Shown here in pieces: positions 51,041-63,807 of a DNA stretch of 64,000 nucleotides; within the stretch, counting starts at the first letter, position 1, and each line of letters begins with the position of its first letter. Source of the stretch: Eleginops maclovinus. Taxonomy: Eukaryota > Chordata > Actinopteri > Perciformes > Eleginopidae. The DNA is taken from the NCBI RefSeq assembly GCF_036324505.1, contig NC_086363.1, positions 12,662,653-12,726,652 on the forward strand. The letters are read 5' to 3'. Made by a program: the position numbers and the translations under genes. Below the pieces are notes generated by a model that saw nothing but the letters and a program-made list of their open reading frames with translations, was not told where the DNA came from and did no database searches.

Positions 51041-51964
51041 CCGTTTTTCCACCAACCCGGAGCCAGAGCTGGAGCCGGAGCTGGAGCCGATGAAAATCTG
51101 GTTTTTCGTGTTTCCATCGCAGCGGCACCGGCTTTAAGCGCTAAAAAAAACAGATCTTTCTGCCCCCCTCTCGGCTGCCCTGCAAGATCCAAGATCCAAT
51201 ACGAACTAACACGTTATGCTTACTTCGGAGGGGGGAGATTAACCTGAGCAATAACAGGTCATGGCGAGAACAGCGAGTACAAGTTGTAACAAGCAGTAGC
51301 GCTGAGCCAAGTGACTACAACGCGACCACACACTTATAAAACACACACTTTATGAAGTCAGGCAACACTAAACAGGCGCAGTGTGATTCTGTTTATTTTA
51401 CCTTACTTTAATCACCATCCGTTCACTGTTATTGATCATTGGGAAGAGCAGGCAGACGTTCTCCTGTTGTTTTGTATTATTGCAGCTATCTGATGGAATC
51501 AATACATAGGCTACACAGGTTGCCATCAGAAGTAAAATCATAACGAAAACTACGCCGGTAAAATATGCCTGTAGAAAACGGCTGGTGCCACAATAAGATA
51601 GCAAAGTAGTCAAAATAGTCAGAGTAGCTTCGCTTGCTATGCTAACATCACCTGTCTAATGCCAGATACACTTTCATAACAGCGTTGTGATACCAAACAG
51701 CATCAATTCAGACTGAAACACATTCACTTGTGGGGACGGGGTAAGCATCAGCTGCTTGTGACAGTCAGACAGTGAATATGAATCAGTCATAAGAGGGCAC
51801 GTAAACGGTTACGTCATGACGCAAACAATGACCCAATAACGCAGCTCCACTTGAGCTCCACTCGGCCTCTGAGCGGTGGAAACACAAGGGGTGCTAAAGG
51901 CTAGAACCAGAAAAGCGCCAGAAAGATCAGATCTTGAACCGGATCCGGTTTGGTGGAAAAGGGG
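51041..51964 (+). mobile_element. MITE of about 924 bp with TTTTCCACCAA terminal inverted repeats
   Basis: The left end CCGTTTTTCCACCAACCCGG is mirrored by the right end CCGGTTTGGTGGAAAAGG. A second inner match, GTGTTTCCATCGC (51108) against GCGGTGGAAACAC (51873), lengthens the inverted repeat. The interior (about 51240-51800) has no transposase motif. The insertion lies inside an older TTAA-type element. I could not define a clean target duplication, so the superfamily (hAT or Harbinger) is left open. Confidence 0.65.
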
Positions 51965-51966
51965 AA

Positions 51967-52010
51967 ATACAGGTTTTTGTGCATGAAAATGGTCTGCAAA
52001 GGGTCCCACA
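51967..52010 (+). mobile_element. TTAA-type MITE, continuation after the nested insertion
   Basis: TACAGGTTTTTGTGCATGAA and GGTCTGCAAAGG correspond to TTTTTTGTGAATG and TTCTCCAAAGG in the - strand reading of 26903-27124, so the older element resumes here. It then diverges and no right end is found. Confidence 0.5.
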
Positions 52011-55000
52011 GCCCCCTGCCTGTACCGCCTCGTGTGTAGTAGTTTGTATATTGAAGGGACAACACACATTCTTTTACTTGAGTTGCAATGTATTCATAGC
52101 TAAATAATTAGGGGAAACATAATGCGAATAAAATACGAGAACAATGCTCTATAGCCGTTAACATACTGGATATCCTGAATCTTGCTCTCATGCATTCGGC
52201 TCATTAAAATGGAAAAATCTATTTTCACCTGCATAAAAAATAGCACCCGAGCTATGGATAGGACTCGCAATTTCTATTTGTCTGCCATCTGTTAAACCGT
52301 CTCCAGTGCATGAAATTTGCATTTATCAGTCTATTTCATATTCACATAATGATCCAAACACGGTGGAAGTCTGCCACTCTGCAACCCTTTCAATATTAAT
52401 ATCCTCTCTTCAGCTTTTCTGATTGAACCCTTTTTATTTCAGCACAGGCAATGCTGCGCTAAGACTATGGGTGTGGGTGGTAAATCAATAGTTAGATCAG
52501 TTTTTGAATAAATATATTCCAAACTGCCCTCTGCCTCACCTCTGCAGCCTTTTAAATCAGGAGGGGTTATCCGCTCTCACTAAATCTGAGGGGACACGAG
52601 CGCTTTCGCCTTCATTAAATCCAAAATGTGGTCACGCTGCAGTTCAGTGCACACATATTGTTCCTTTCCTGAAGGGTCCGGCATCCATTATGAGCCAGTG
52701 TCATGTACTCTATAGTGAAATCTTTTCCATTTCTCATTAAGCAGTAAATGAAAAACTGATCTCTTTGATTGTTTCAGTTCAACAGCGGTCTTTTCTGTTG
52801 GATTTTAAAGCTTGCTCTAAATAAATATTGTTATTTATCCCATGCTTTGATGCCCCTCTCTGAGATGCATAACTCTGCTTTCCCTGGTTCCAGAAAAAGT
52901 CACGGAAATTGTGACTGTGATGGAATAAAAGCTTATTTTGCTGTAAAACGATTACGTACCAAGAAGATACACTATACATGTTTTCAAGATACATTTTCAT
53001 TCCCACTTGGTACACGATAAGGATCTAGTATAAAAATGATTGTGACTTGTTTCACATAGTAACAGATCATGTACATTTTAAATAAGATAGCTATGGAAAG
53101 ACTTGTTCAAATATACACTATGAAAGGCAATTTACATTAAGTGTGAAAGAAATTGCAACCAAAAATAAATTAAAAGGTACAGTGTGAAGACACTAAACAC
53201 TGAATGATGGTTGTTGGATGGGGTTATTTAGTTACACTTAACATGCTGTAGGCACAATGCATAAATACTTAATGCCAACTGAATGACCATCATTGATCAT
53301 TGGGAGGAAGCACTCCCCCACCACCTTAGCAGTTGTTTAACTGGGGACCAGGGTAATAGTGATAGGTTCATGAGGATTGGTTGTCTTTTTGTGTTAGTGG
53401 GAGTTTGCCACACAACAGCTCTGTCCCTGTACATATGCAGCCTCAGGCCAGGACCACAGGTACAAAGGTATTATTTCAATGTAGCTTTCTTTCTACACAC
53501 AAAGGCATTTTAGGTCACTGAAAGACTGACCATTTGCAAAACCCCTTCAAGGGTGAAGATTTGCAGTAAATCTGTTTTCAGGGTTGACATGAACACAGAG
53601 AATCTTTTGGCCTGGAGACATTTTGTGCTATGATGCACATCTTACCTTGCTAACAGGATTTTTTGAGAACAAGGGAGGAATGACCCTGCTTTTAAAAAGA
53701 GCCATGAACATTGGGCTAGTCCTCAGTGGGCCCTTATTCCCCTAATATAACAACTATTGACACACCTTAAATCAATCAACTGAATCAACAAGTATTCCTG
53801 CATCTGTAGCAGTGGTTAGGGTATAATGTTATGACGTGGTCAAAAGGCATTAAAGTCTGTAAACTCAGTAATTATTGTCCCCCTCTTTTCTTAACATGCT
53901 GCACAACATTAGAGAACATTAGGTGCTTACTGTGGTCCATACACTGAGATAGAATTACATAATACAAAATGCATAATGGCCGGGATGTAATCATTCAGAA
54001 CTAGTTAATTCATGAAGACGTGTTTTCAAACCTCAGGAAATATAAATAAATTAGTAGGTTTTCCCAGTGACCACACTCAAAAAGGTGGAGTAAGAAGACC
54101 ACCAACAAGGAGAGTGAGAGATCAGTACAGGTTCAATGTGGGGATCAACTTTCAAGGTACACTTTATAATGTCCAGATTTATTTTCATCAAATGAACATA
54201 ATGTTTTGTATATAAAATGTGTCTTTGAATGTCAAAAAGTTGGTTTGAACAATATTTTAAGTAGACAAAGTTGAATGTGAAAAAAAATTAGAACAGTAAG
54301 TAGAAAGTTGCTAATATTAGAAAGTAGGAAAAAGAAAGATTATCCTCATTTCTGCTTTTAAAAGTTCCTGGAAAGAAATAAAGCACCAGATCATTCTGTG
54401 TCTCTCTCGCCAAACTTCGCCAAACTTCCTTGGTGCTTTGCTAATCCTTGCCTGAAAGCCGTCTCAGAGTATTAAAAGTAAATAATGAGAGCGATTCTTG
54501 TGTAATGCAGAGTTACATCACCCCTTTGAGACGATTACATGTTCTGTGAGCAGTTTCTCAGGGGACAGTCCTGTAACGATTGTCCATCAGTCTGTTGGAT
54601 TTGGAAAAACAAACTAAAGGGACATAAGGCTTTTTGCGATGTATGGAAAATAGGTTTGCAGATACCTTACGCTTCAGCCTTATAGCCACTCTGTTGCTCT
54701 CCATTACTCAGGCAGGTCACTTTAAAACCGATGTGAATATGTCAATGAACCCTGGAATATGCAATATTAAACTGCTGTGTGCAGAGGCTAATCGGTTACA
54801 CTCTACGTTATGGATGCCATATCTGCTTATGTCTAATGCTGCAATCTGAAAATGTTAACAGGTAATGGTTTAGTTATACAATCGCTGGTGAGTTTGGATC
54901 TTGCTTCGTGTGGGATAAATAAATGAGTATGTTCATACAGGTCTAAAGTTGATATTTATATTGTTAAACGAGTCCCTCCTGCAGTCCTCTGGGTCCAGTG

Positions 55001-55133
55001 TAGACGTGTGTGCATTTGCTCACTGCAAACAGTATGATTTGTAATACATGAGTATGTTGTTATTACCTCCAGATGTCATGGTACTTCGTGAATGGTTGAA
55101 GAATGGGCAATAACAGGTGGATACAAAAATTGT
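52011..55133. other. Intron segment, nothing recognised
   Basis: No gene. The part at 52180-52400 is non-repetitive and TAAT/ATTTGCAT-rich and is a conserved-element candidate. Confidence 0.55.
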
Positions 55134-55519
55134 GTTACATAGTAATGTTATATGATATAGTTTTTTGTTAAAGTAAATGGTTAGACAAAGCAAAAATCCA
55201 AAAGTTCCCTTTCAGAGGGAGTTTCTCTCACACACACACACTGCCTGAAAGGCCTCTGTTGAGCTCGCACTTGTTGCTCAAACACATTGTACTTGATAGG
55301 CTAATAAGCCATGCATCTCCATGCGGTTGACCAAACATAATATAGACGGCCAGCTAACCAATCAGAGCAGACTGGGCTCTGGTTTCAGACAGAGGGGAAA
55401 AAGAGGTGCTGCAGTACAGGCAGTATTAGAAAAATAAAGAGCTTTTGAACCTTAAAGCATATCAACACGTCACCATAGGGGCACAACTGATACTTATTAG
55501 CATAATAGGGCCCCTTTAA
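55134..55519 (+). mobile_element. TTAA-type MITE, right-end copy related to 26903 and 50983
   Basis: The copy includes GTTATATGATATAGTTTTTTG, AGAGGGAGTTTCTCTCACAC, GCCTGAAAGGCCTCTG and AACCAATCAGAGCAGACTGG, and ends CATAATAGGGCCCCTTTAA with TTAA at 55516-55519. The AGAGGGAGTTT and AAATGCCT-like words are shared with the 26903 copy. The left terminus is lost. No coding capacity. Confidence 0.6.
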
Positions 55520-55837
55520 TCCTCTGAGCTATAAAATACAACACATCATCTTTTCAGATTCTTATGAAAAGACTCAAGTCGGTGGAAAAACTTCCCAATT
55601 TGGGGAATGGGACGATCCTAAAGAATGTAAATGCACCATTGATTTCGCCCATGTCTGCTCCAAGTGAAATTATAGTTAATTATTTTTAAAGTTGTTTTTA
55701 GTGGTGACTTTTATATATGATCTGTGAGTTGACCTATGGATCATAGATGCTTAACCCTTCATCTGATCTAAAAAAAAGTGTTTCTGGGACATGTATTGCC
55801 TGTGTGAGAGACAAAGTAGAGAGGCAATAGGAAATGA

Positions 55838-55877
55838 GGGGTGAGCAGGGGTGAGCAGGGGTGAGCAGGGGTGAGCA
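55838..55877. repeat. Minisatellite: 4 perfect copies of GGGGTGAGCA
   Basis: Four identical 10-bp units lie head to tail. The G runs give a small G-quadruplex candidate. Perfect identity suggests recent expansion. Confidence 0.93.
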
Positions 55878-57107
55878 GTACCGGACATGTTGTGGTTGTT
55901 GTTCAGCACCTGGAACCTGCAATCATCGAGGGCGCCTAAACAATTATTTTTCTTAACAGGCATGAAATATACAAGTGGTATTCTGGTCTCATGGGACAAG
56001 AATTTCTTGTTATTTTTTGTCAGATTTAATCACCGATTTCTTCACAGTCCAGTTTTGCTTGTGCACTTCAACCTGTTTACACAGAGAATACCAAGTGTGA
56101 TGTGTGGCGTTTCCCCGTTGTAGCCTCATTACACCATCCTAATTTGCACACCTGTCAACATAAGGCCACGGGGCAACGGAGAGAGAAAAATAACAAATAT
56201 TTTGTTCATTAATTCCCTGCATGTAGTACATTCCCCCAGACGATCGCAATACATGTTTGAGAGCAAGGCACTGATGACTCTTATTATTGTGATCACACAA
56301 GGAGACGGAGAGTCCCTCTGAGGTTCCTGAGTTTGGTGGACCTCAAGGGGGCCCAGACACTGCGTAAATCACAAGGTCGTATTAACCGCGCACTGGCGCT
56401 TTTATTTCTTTTTACCAGACGTCCCCTTTGGTGGCACTCACACCACCAGATAAATTACAAACCCTTAAGAAAACACCGGGGCACAGGCTCCTAAACCGAA
56501 ATAACTCAACATGAGCATCTGGAGCATCGACACAGAGTGTGGTGTGGCATTAGGACGCCACTGAATATTAGTTCCTCGCAACAGACAGGGAGGCAAGATG
56601 ACCAGCAGATGACTCTTATGCAAAGCGACCATACGCCATGTTTTGTAGACATTTAATTAGATAAGAGGGAATCATTAAGAAGCCTAATGACTTGGGCCTG
56701 CCTGCAACGTGTTTTTTTATCGACAGAGGACATTATTGAAATAGTTAGCCTTTGTCAGACACCTATTAATGATGCACTATAATCATACTAATAATGCATT
56801 GTAATCAGCCTGTAGCACTGAATAATTACAGTTATAAGCACTCATTATTATTAACAATGCATTTAGCAAAGTACTTATCCCACGCAGTCTCACCCAGAAA
56901 GAATGTTGGAAATGTACATTTTTGTAAAATCCCAGATGTGTTAAATGGCATTATATGCATATACAGTATATATATATTACTGCCAAATCATGCAGTTTAA
57001 TCATATAACCCATTTTACCTATGCATTTTGGATGTGGGCTTACCAGAATGTCACTGATTGACTAGTTATTATGTTTTGTGATACTTCATAAGTCATCAAA
57101 AAATGCT

Positions 57108-57743
57108 TTAAAGGTGCCATATTTACCTTGGCATAGTTGAATAAGGAGGGTTCTGTACATTGAACTGACATACCCTGAACCTCAAACCATTGTTTCCTCC
57201 TTCAGGTGCAAATCATGAATATGCATATCACAGCGGTAAAACGGGGGAATTACAACAATCTCTTTGTCTTACGTCACACATGGTAGTCCAGCCCCAACAT
57301 TTGCATACACCAGCTGCTGGAAACACTAACGCTAACACTTACCACTCCATAACGTTGCTCTCCAATCTCCGACCAACTGGCTGTTCTTCAAATTCATCGG
57401 TTTCCTCCTCCGATAAAGACTCAAACTTGTAAGGTTGGATGCCAATAGCCTCCATGGTTCATCTCTCACAGTTTCAAGAACTTACTTCTGTGGTCTCTGA
57501 GGCAGCCATGGGTTGTTCCTTTTAAACCAGCCAATCAGAGCAGTGTACGTCATAATTATTTAAATGAGCCCCCAAATAAGGAAATTCAGCTTGTTTCATT
57601 CTAGGACCAAATCATAGGGTTGTAAATGGACCTGTAAAACCGCATCTGGACATTTTTTGGATCAACCAAAGTTATATACCTTTTTTGTAGACATCAGAGA
57701 ACTATTTAAAATACCAGATAGATGCCTTCTATGGCCCCTTTAA
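57108..57743 (+). mobile_element. TTAA-flanked MITE, 628 bp, both ends present
   Basis: TTAA at 57108-57111 is followed by AGGTGCCATATTTACC. The right end TATGGCCCCT is followed by TTAA at 57740-57743. The termini are thus inverted repeats of AGGKGCCAT with a TTAA duplication. The interior holds ATGCATAT-like and CCAATCAGAGCAG words that I recall from abundant fish repeats. It differs in its interior from the 26903/55134 family. The TTAA target and AGG end fit the T2/Kolobok type; piggyBac is the alternative. Confidence 0.68.
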
Positions 57744-60524
57744 AATGTAATTATCTGTCAGAGAATAATTAATGAGTGCTTATAACTTTAATTCTGCAAA
57801 GCGTATGTAAATGTCACGCATTATAAGTAGCTATAGTTTGTTGACATCACACTTTTTTTTGTGTGATTGCCAAAGAATACTTACTCTCTTTCAGGATTGC
57901 AAATGTGCTAAAAATGTCATTTTCTGCCGTATTGCATCTTTAATGCTCATTAACTTTGCCTATGCATTCAGCCAAGTAATTGAATTCCCTTTGGTTGAGA
58001 AGAAGCTCCTTCCTGCATCCCTCTAAACCTTTACCTATGTGTAGCTGCACAGTAAAGCCATTCATTAATGTAATTCCAATCGCTGGCTTTTGCTTCATAT
58101 AGTGGCTGAAAAGACAATATTAATTTCTGTCTGTGCTTTGATCAAATTCAGTGTGATCACTTATGTGTGTTTGTAGTTTTCTATCTCTTATACATTTAGG
58201 GAAAATAGCTGCATTTCTCAGATCCAATAGATGTTTTTTTTCCCTCACAGCTTACGACCTTTACTGGCACAAATGTTATCTGACTATGTTGGATGTGGTG
58301 TATGACATCAGAGGAAGACAGATATTCACATTTTCCCTATAGAGCCCTGTGGCGTCTAATTAAATAAGTCCGCTCTCACAACATGTATTGCATCCAAAGC
58401 ATATCAAAGACACATACATAAAGAAAACTGTCCGTTTGATATATCCTCAAGGACAATGAGATATTTATTTGTGTGTTATTTATAGGGGAAAATAAAAATG
58501 TTGTTATCATTTTATTAAAATAGCCTAAAAATGTGGTAACTAATTTTGTACAACAGATACTGTCTTTTTGCACTCACAACATAAAGCCAATATTTATTTA
58601 TTTAGCTGTCATATGTAACTCATGAACTGGGATCATCTCTGTTGCGCTCAGTTAGAATTTGTGAACGGGTTGTACAAAGCAAATAAAAAGAGAAGCAAAT
58701 GTGACACCCTGAGAGACACTTTGAACACAGTGGACAGGTTCAATTGAAGGATGCCATTAAAATTCATGTTCACCCTCAAGCCAACTTCTTATGATTACCT
58801 GTCTCCCAGACAGGAGTTATGGGACGAGACATTCACTTGACATCAGGACAAAAAATGAAAAGGTAAAGACAAATCTCTGCGGAGAATGGAGAGCAGCAGG
58901 GGGATAAAAAAAAGGACAGGGGAACAATTCCTGCATGTTGTGGAGGCAATTTGGAAACAAATAAATTACATGAGCCCTCCTTTTGGTTATGCTGTCATGG
59001 CAGAGTGGTGAAACCATCCATTAGTTCTCCATTACCTGTCAGCCTGTTGCCACAGGTTGACAGGATTTACGCCCCACAAGACATATCTGAGCGCAGCGAG
59101 CACCGCGGCATGCATAGTCATTAGGATATTCTGGTATAGGGGAGGTGGTGAGCAAATGTCAGCACACACACAAGCTCATTAAAAGTCAGGTAGGAAATCT
59201 ATAAACAATATTCTGTTTACTTTAAATCAAGCACAGCTTCTCTGTCAATCCAAAGCCTGTCAGTTTGACCTGCACACTTCTGCTTTGCACAGCTTTGTCA
59301 GAGATTTCACTTCACGGATGTACTTAAAAAAATATAAACAATAATAGAGTGCAGGAATGAGTACTACAACCTGGAAATATATAATAGTAATTACTTAGGT
59401 CACTTTGAAGCTTGTTTTTAGTTAGAAGCCTGAAATAAGGTCTGTAGTTAACATTTTCATGTTTTGTTCTATGACATAAAATAGGAGCAATTACACCACT
59501 TGTTAATGCCTGAGGCTTCTGTGTTTCCTAAAAACGACTAAAAGAGACAACTAAATATCATCTTGTGGAAAATGTGCCACTGCTTTTAGCTTAGCGGTGT
59601 TGACGTTAAGTTCTGCGATCGTGATGTGGTTTGATTATGGCCAAGCGTTAGGTATTTACTTCTGGTAATTGTTTGTCCTCTTAAAAAGGATAAAAGTGGG
59701 GTTGCTATATTGGACTACCTTACTGAACAAATGAAGTATCATAAACATTATACCAAGGGAGTCCTGGTGATGCTCACATCCATGTTGGCCTACAAAATCA
59801 AGTCATCCTTTCACCCCTCTATAGTGAGATCAAACTCACATAATTGCTCCATGAGACGGCTTCCCAGTAGGACTGGGGGCTTGTTTTCATCTACTTCGGA
59901 TCTCCTTGAAAGTTTTATGATAAATCACCTTCCTGCATATCCAGACAGCTCTGCATGTAGCTTCCTGTACAGAACATGCAGGGCTGTCTGCAGCTCCGCA
60001 CCGGCTTCAGCTGACCTCATTGTTCGCTCGCCTGACTGACTTCCTCTGCTTCTTTGACTTCTCTCTCCCTTCTCCGTGGTATGGCCTCAGGAACAAAACA
60101 GCTAGCATTTCTGGGTGATGTATGTTTTCATTCTCCAAACAGCCACAAGGCTGAGCAGATATTGTCAGTAAGCTCTGAGGCGCAGAGCAGAGCTGAGATT
60201 GCGATATAGAATTAGCTGAAGGCCATGAAGGCAGCCCGACATTATGCAGAATGTAAGCTGTTTTATTTTCATGTGTTATGAACTTTTTATTTATCTTTTG
60301 CTTTGCATTTGGAAGAGAATGAAAAAAAAAGATTGATCGTCTCTGCAGGGGTCTATGTTCACATCTTCCACTAGATTCATAAACTCCTCAGCTTGACAGT
60401 GGGTAGAGGCACGGTCTGAGGCTGCAGAGGCGGATAAGAAAGATATTGCTTGCTCAGACACTTTGGAGATTAATATACTCAATTTGTCCTTTAGGAAAGT
60501 TCTATTTTTGGATTTAATTTTGAG

Positions 60525-60555
<31 letters not shown>

Positions 60556-62936
60556 TTTATGTTCCATTAGTGGGCAGGGCCCCCACACACGTCAACCACC
60601 CACCCACTAATCCCCACCATCAATCAGGCAACATGATTTTAAGGGCCACATGTTTTTAAAACTAATTGAAAACTGTTTCACCCCTCAAAGCAAATTCATT
60701 CCTAACACCCGGTTACATCAATTTATATTTCAATACAAAGCTACCCCTGCACTCTTGCTTATTGAAATAAAACACTTACAGTGCACACAACATAATTTAG
60801 ATGTTTTGGGGAGAGTGGTTTGAAGTGCCCTTGTTCATTTAAATTATTTATCCACAAAAAATATGCCTTACAAAGCTGACGTGGTTTTTTTTCAGTTGTG
60901 GTTTTCCTAAGAAATAGCTTAACATTTAATAAGGAAGCGCAGGAAGAAGCTCTGGGGCTGCGGCGCCCCTGATTCTCCTTCATTGATTTTGGCTCAAATT
61001 TTAATGAAGTGATAAAACGCCCCCCCCCCCCAAAAAAGACAGTAAACAAAATGTCTGTGACCGATGCCGCTTTGATTTCACAGCAGCCAGAGAAGCCTTG
61101 CAATTCAGGAGTAAAAGGGAACCATTATCCCAATGCAAGTCAGCTATATGATTGTTTTAAAGCAAATATAAGCCCTAGAAAATGTGTATCCCACATTGAC
61201 ATGGACATTGGTGTCAGCTGTAGCTTTGCTGGAATACACAAAATGATGTAAAGATTGAAATATTAATCTCGAAATCCATTTGATATAACAATCAAAGTCC
61301 ATTAGGTGCATATTCACAAAAACACATGCAGGGATTTAGAGTTTTAAACCAACTGACAAAAAAAAAAAGATTATATGTCGTGACAAGATGTCAGATTATG
61401 TCCATGAAAATGAAGGACAAGCATTTCCTTTGTCGGATTACCATCTCAAAGGTGATTATTGGACGTTTGATAATGTCCCAATGTTTTGCCTGATTTCCTC
61501 CATCTCTGATTGAAATATTCAGCTTCATATTGAACTCAATTTCTTTGACACAACGGTACATTGTTTGCCTCGATTTCTTTCATTTCTTTCTCGTGTTCCA
61601 CACTCGTCCTGGATCATCCTTCAAACAGGATGATGTGTGAAGGATGCAGCTTAATGGCTCATATATAAACCCTGGCCTCAATCTGCGATTCCTTTTCATT
61701 ACGGGCACTGTGGAACAATAAATCTCTATTCTTAGTTTCTCCTTTGTTGTCGGGGAAAATACGCTTTAGATATACGTTGTTCGCCCAAAAGTAGTCTAAA
61801 AAAAATAAATTGTAATGAACACTGATCATTTCTGCTGTGAATTAGGACTCAACCCCCTAAACAGTTTGCAGATATACGAGTGTCTGCTCTCTTTTGCTGA
61901 AGGCGTTTCAGTTCCTTGTGAGGAATGTTGTGTGGAGCGTGAAATAGTTTCATAAAGCTTAAGGGAGGAGGTGTGTTTGATTCATCACTATTTCGCAATT
62001 GATATGGAGTGTACTGTCGACCGTAGCTTTCTTTTAAATGCCATCTGTTGTTCGGATGCCAAAAAGTGGGAATCTGCATATCACAAAACTAATGAGAAAC
62101 TAATGGCGCAGCACAAAAAAGTCCATGAATGCGAGCTGTGACATTACGTGGAAGGAAATGATCCGGGCATGCAGTGACTCGTCTATGTTCTGTTTCCCAT
62201 TACGCAAATGGCTTTTTTCTTTTTCAATAAATGCAGATTCTTTTTTCTCCCAGTCGACTTAAAGATCACCTCTTCTGAAATCACACACAAACAGAGAAAA
62301 ATACAAAGTCAAATTGATGCATCCTGATAAATACAAGCACACAACTTATAAAAGTATACCTTATAACAAAACTATAATAAAATATTATAAAGAAGAATCA
62401 TCTCTACCCGCGCAAAGACAAAACTGTTTTCAGGGTTTTGTCTAAACCAGGTAACAGGGGCGCTTCGCCCTCATACCAAAATGCAGATTTTCCCGCAAAA
62501 TGTTAAAGTGACGCCAGAAAAGAATAATTATGTTTGTAAAAAATGGGGTAACTACTCAAACAATATCAACATCGTGTCAAATACAACGTCAAACAGCATA
62601 GACAGCTTTGTCTTTAATAAGCTCCGAATAAAGGGGATCCATGTCCGGTCGGTGTGCCGGTGGACGAGTGGCACCAGCTTTACACTTACAATTGTGATTT
62701 CCACCTACTATATTTTTCTAGAAAACCCAATGGTTTTATTTATGAAACTGCCTCAATCCACTGTATGTCTGCTACATCACCAATGATCAACTTGACGAAT
62801 CTTCACAGGAAATGGATGCCCCGTCAAGTCGAAGGAGCGTACTACAACTCAACAACTAAGACGTAGTTTTGTAGTGAAATTTTCCAAAATCTTTGTTTTC
62901 GCAAGAGTTAAAACAGTCAGAGCTGGAGTATGCTAC
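57744..62936. other. Intron segment, no gene seen
   Basis: It holds the short (GT)n at 60523 and a C run at 61020. Overlapping frames at 62481-62866 are not recognisable. The part at 58940-59160 is a conserved-element candidate. Confidence 0.55.
60523..60556. repeat. Short (GT)n microsatellite with one interruption
   Basis: The 34-bp GT run is broken by one TTTG. It lies in the SYNDIG1L intron. Confidence 0.9.
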
Positions 62937-63669
62937 TTACATGCATTGAGTTTGCGGTTTGTTGGTCGTGTCAGGTTCTGGTGACTTATCTTGCATGTTG
63001 GGCAGTGTGAATTGGCTCTCACACTGCCCTGTCTCACACGGTCTCATTATGTGCTGGATGGGTGCAACTGGCCTGCGGCGGGCATCCCTAATGAGCACAG
63101 CCAGGAGGACTCCGAAAAGCAAAGCTGAATTCTTGTGTGTTTTTTAGACTATAATGTGTGTTGTATATAATGAAATGCTTAATGAAATCTGTTGACTGAA
63201 AAAGTTCATTTAATACAGGAATAAGACTACATACAAAAATAACTGACAAGAGAGAAAACATTTTTGAAATATGTATGACTAAAGATGGACCAAAATGTAA
63301 TGATTTGTCTCCGACTCAAACTGGAATTAACTCTGTAGAAAAAGGACTGAAATGTCACTACAAGAACACTGAACGTAAAAGCTGCCTGAATTAAAACTGG
63401 TTGCAATTGATAAAAAGTATTGACTGTAGATAAATAAATAGGACGACTTATTAGAAAATACTATGAGGAGATCTCTTGGAGAGCGGTATCGACATTTGAA
63501 TCAACTCCTGGAATGATGCAATTAACTAAAAATAAAATAACTAAAAATGAAAAACTAATTTTTTAACATTAACTGGCAGAATCTTTTAGTGCTGCATCAC
63601 CACTCATAAATTGTACGGTGAACTTAATTGATGTGTGTTTTAATCTGACTTGCTGTTTTTTCTGCACAG

Positions 63670-63807
63670 ACGGACTGCTCCAGCGACAGCGAGAGTGAGG
63701 ACAACTTCATAGTCGTCCCCCCACGAGACCACCTGGGCCTGGCCATCTTCTCGATGCTGTGCTGTTTCTGGCCCCTGGGAATCGCAGCATTTTACTTCTC
63801 ACAGGGG
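63670..63807 (+). CDS. SYNDIG1L: SYNDIG1L, second coding exon, residues 169-214 (gene continues past the window)
   Basis: The exon follows an acceptor TTTTTTCTGCACAG and ends at GGG before the donor GTGAGG. It is 138 bases, phase 0 at both ends, so it joins in frame to the exon ending at 45181. It begins with a serine/acidic run ([13 protein letters not shown]), then PPRDHLGL, then the hydrophobic segment [19 protein letters not shown], the membrane-associated signature of the CD225/dispanin family. The adjacent cysteines are residues 199-200; from family knowledge the equivalent pair in SYNDIG1 is palmitoylated. The mammalian protein continues for roughly 50 residues with a polar loop and a second membrane segment. 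Those are not in this window, so the gene is partial only because the window ends. I see no frameshift or stop. Confidence 0.93.

Larger units (their letters stand above)
45182..63669 (+). other. SYNDIG1L: SYNDIG1L intron, 18,488 bp
   Basis: The intron runs from donor GTAAGA to acceptor TGCACAG and separates two phase-0 coding exons. It carries several interspersed repeats (listed separately) and no exon that would maintain the SYNDIG1L frame. Length is taken directly from the two junctions. Confidence 0.88.

Noticed and set aside
62481..62866. Two overlapping frames that could be read as one frameshifted protein
   Set aside because: The residues after 62654 look somewhat protein-like, but I recognise no family, and AT-rich chance frames of this length are common here.
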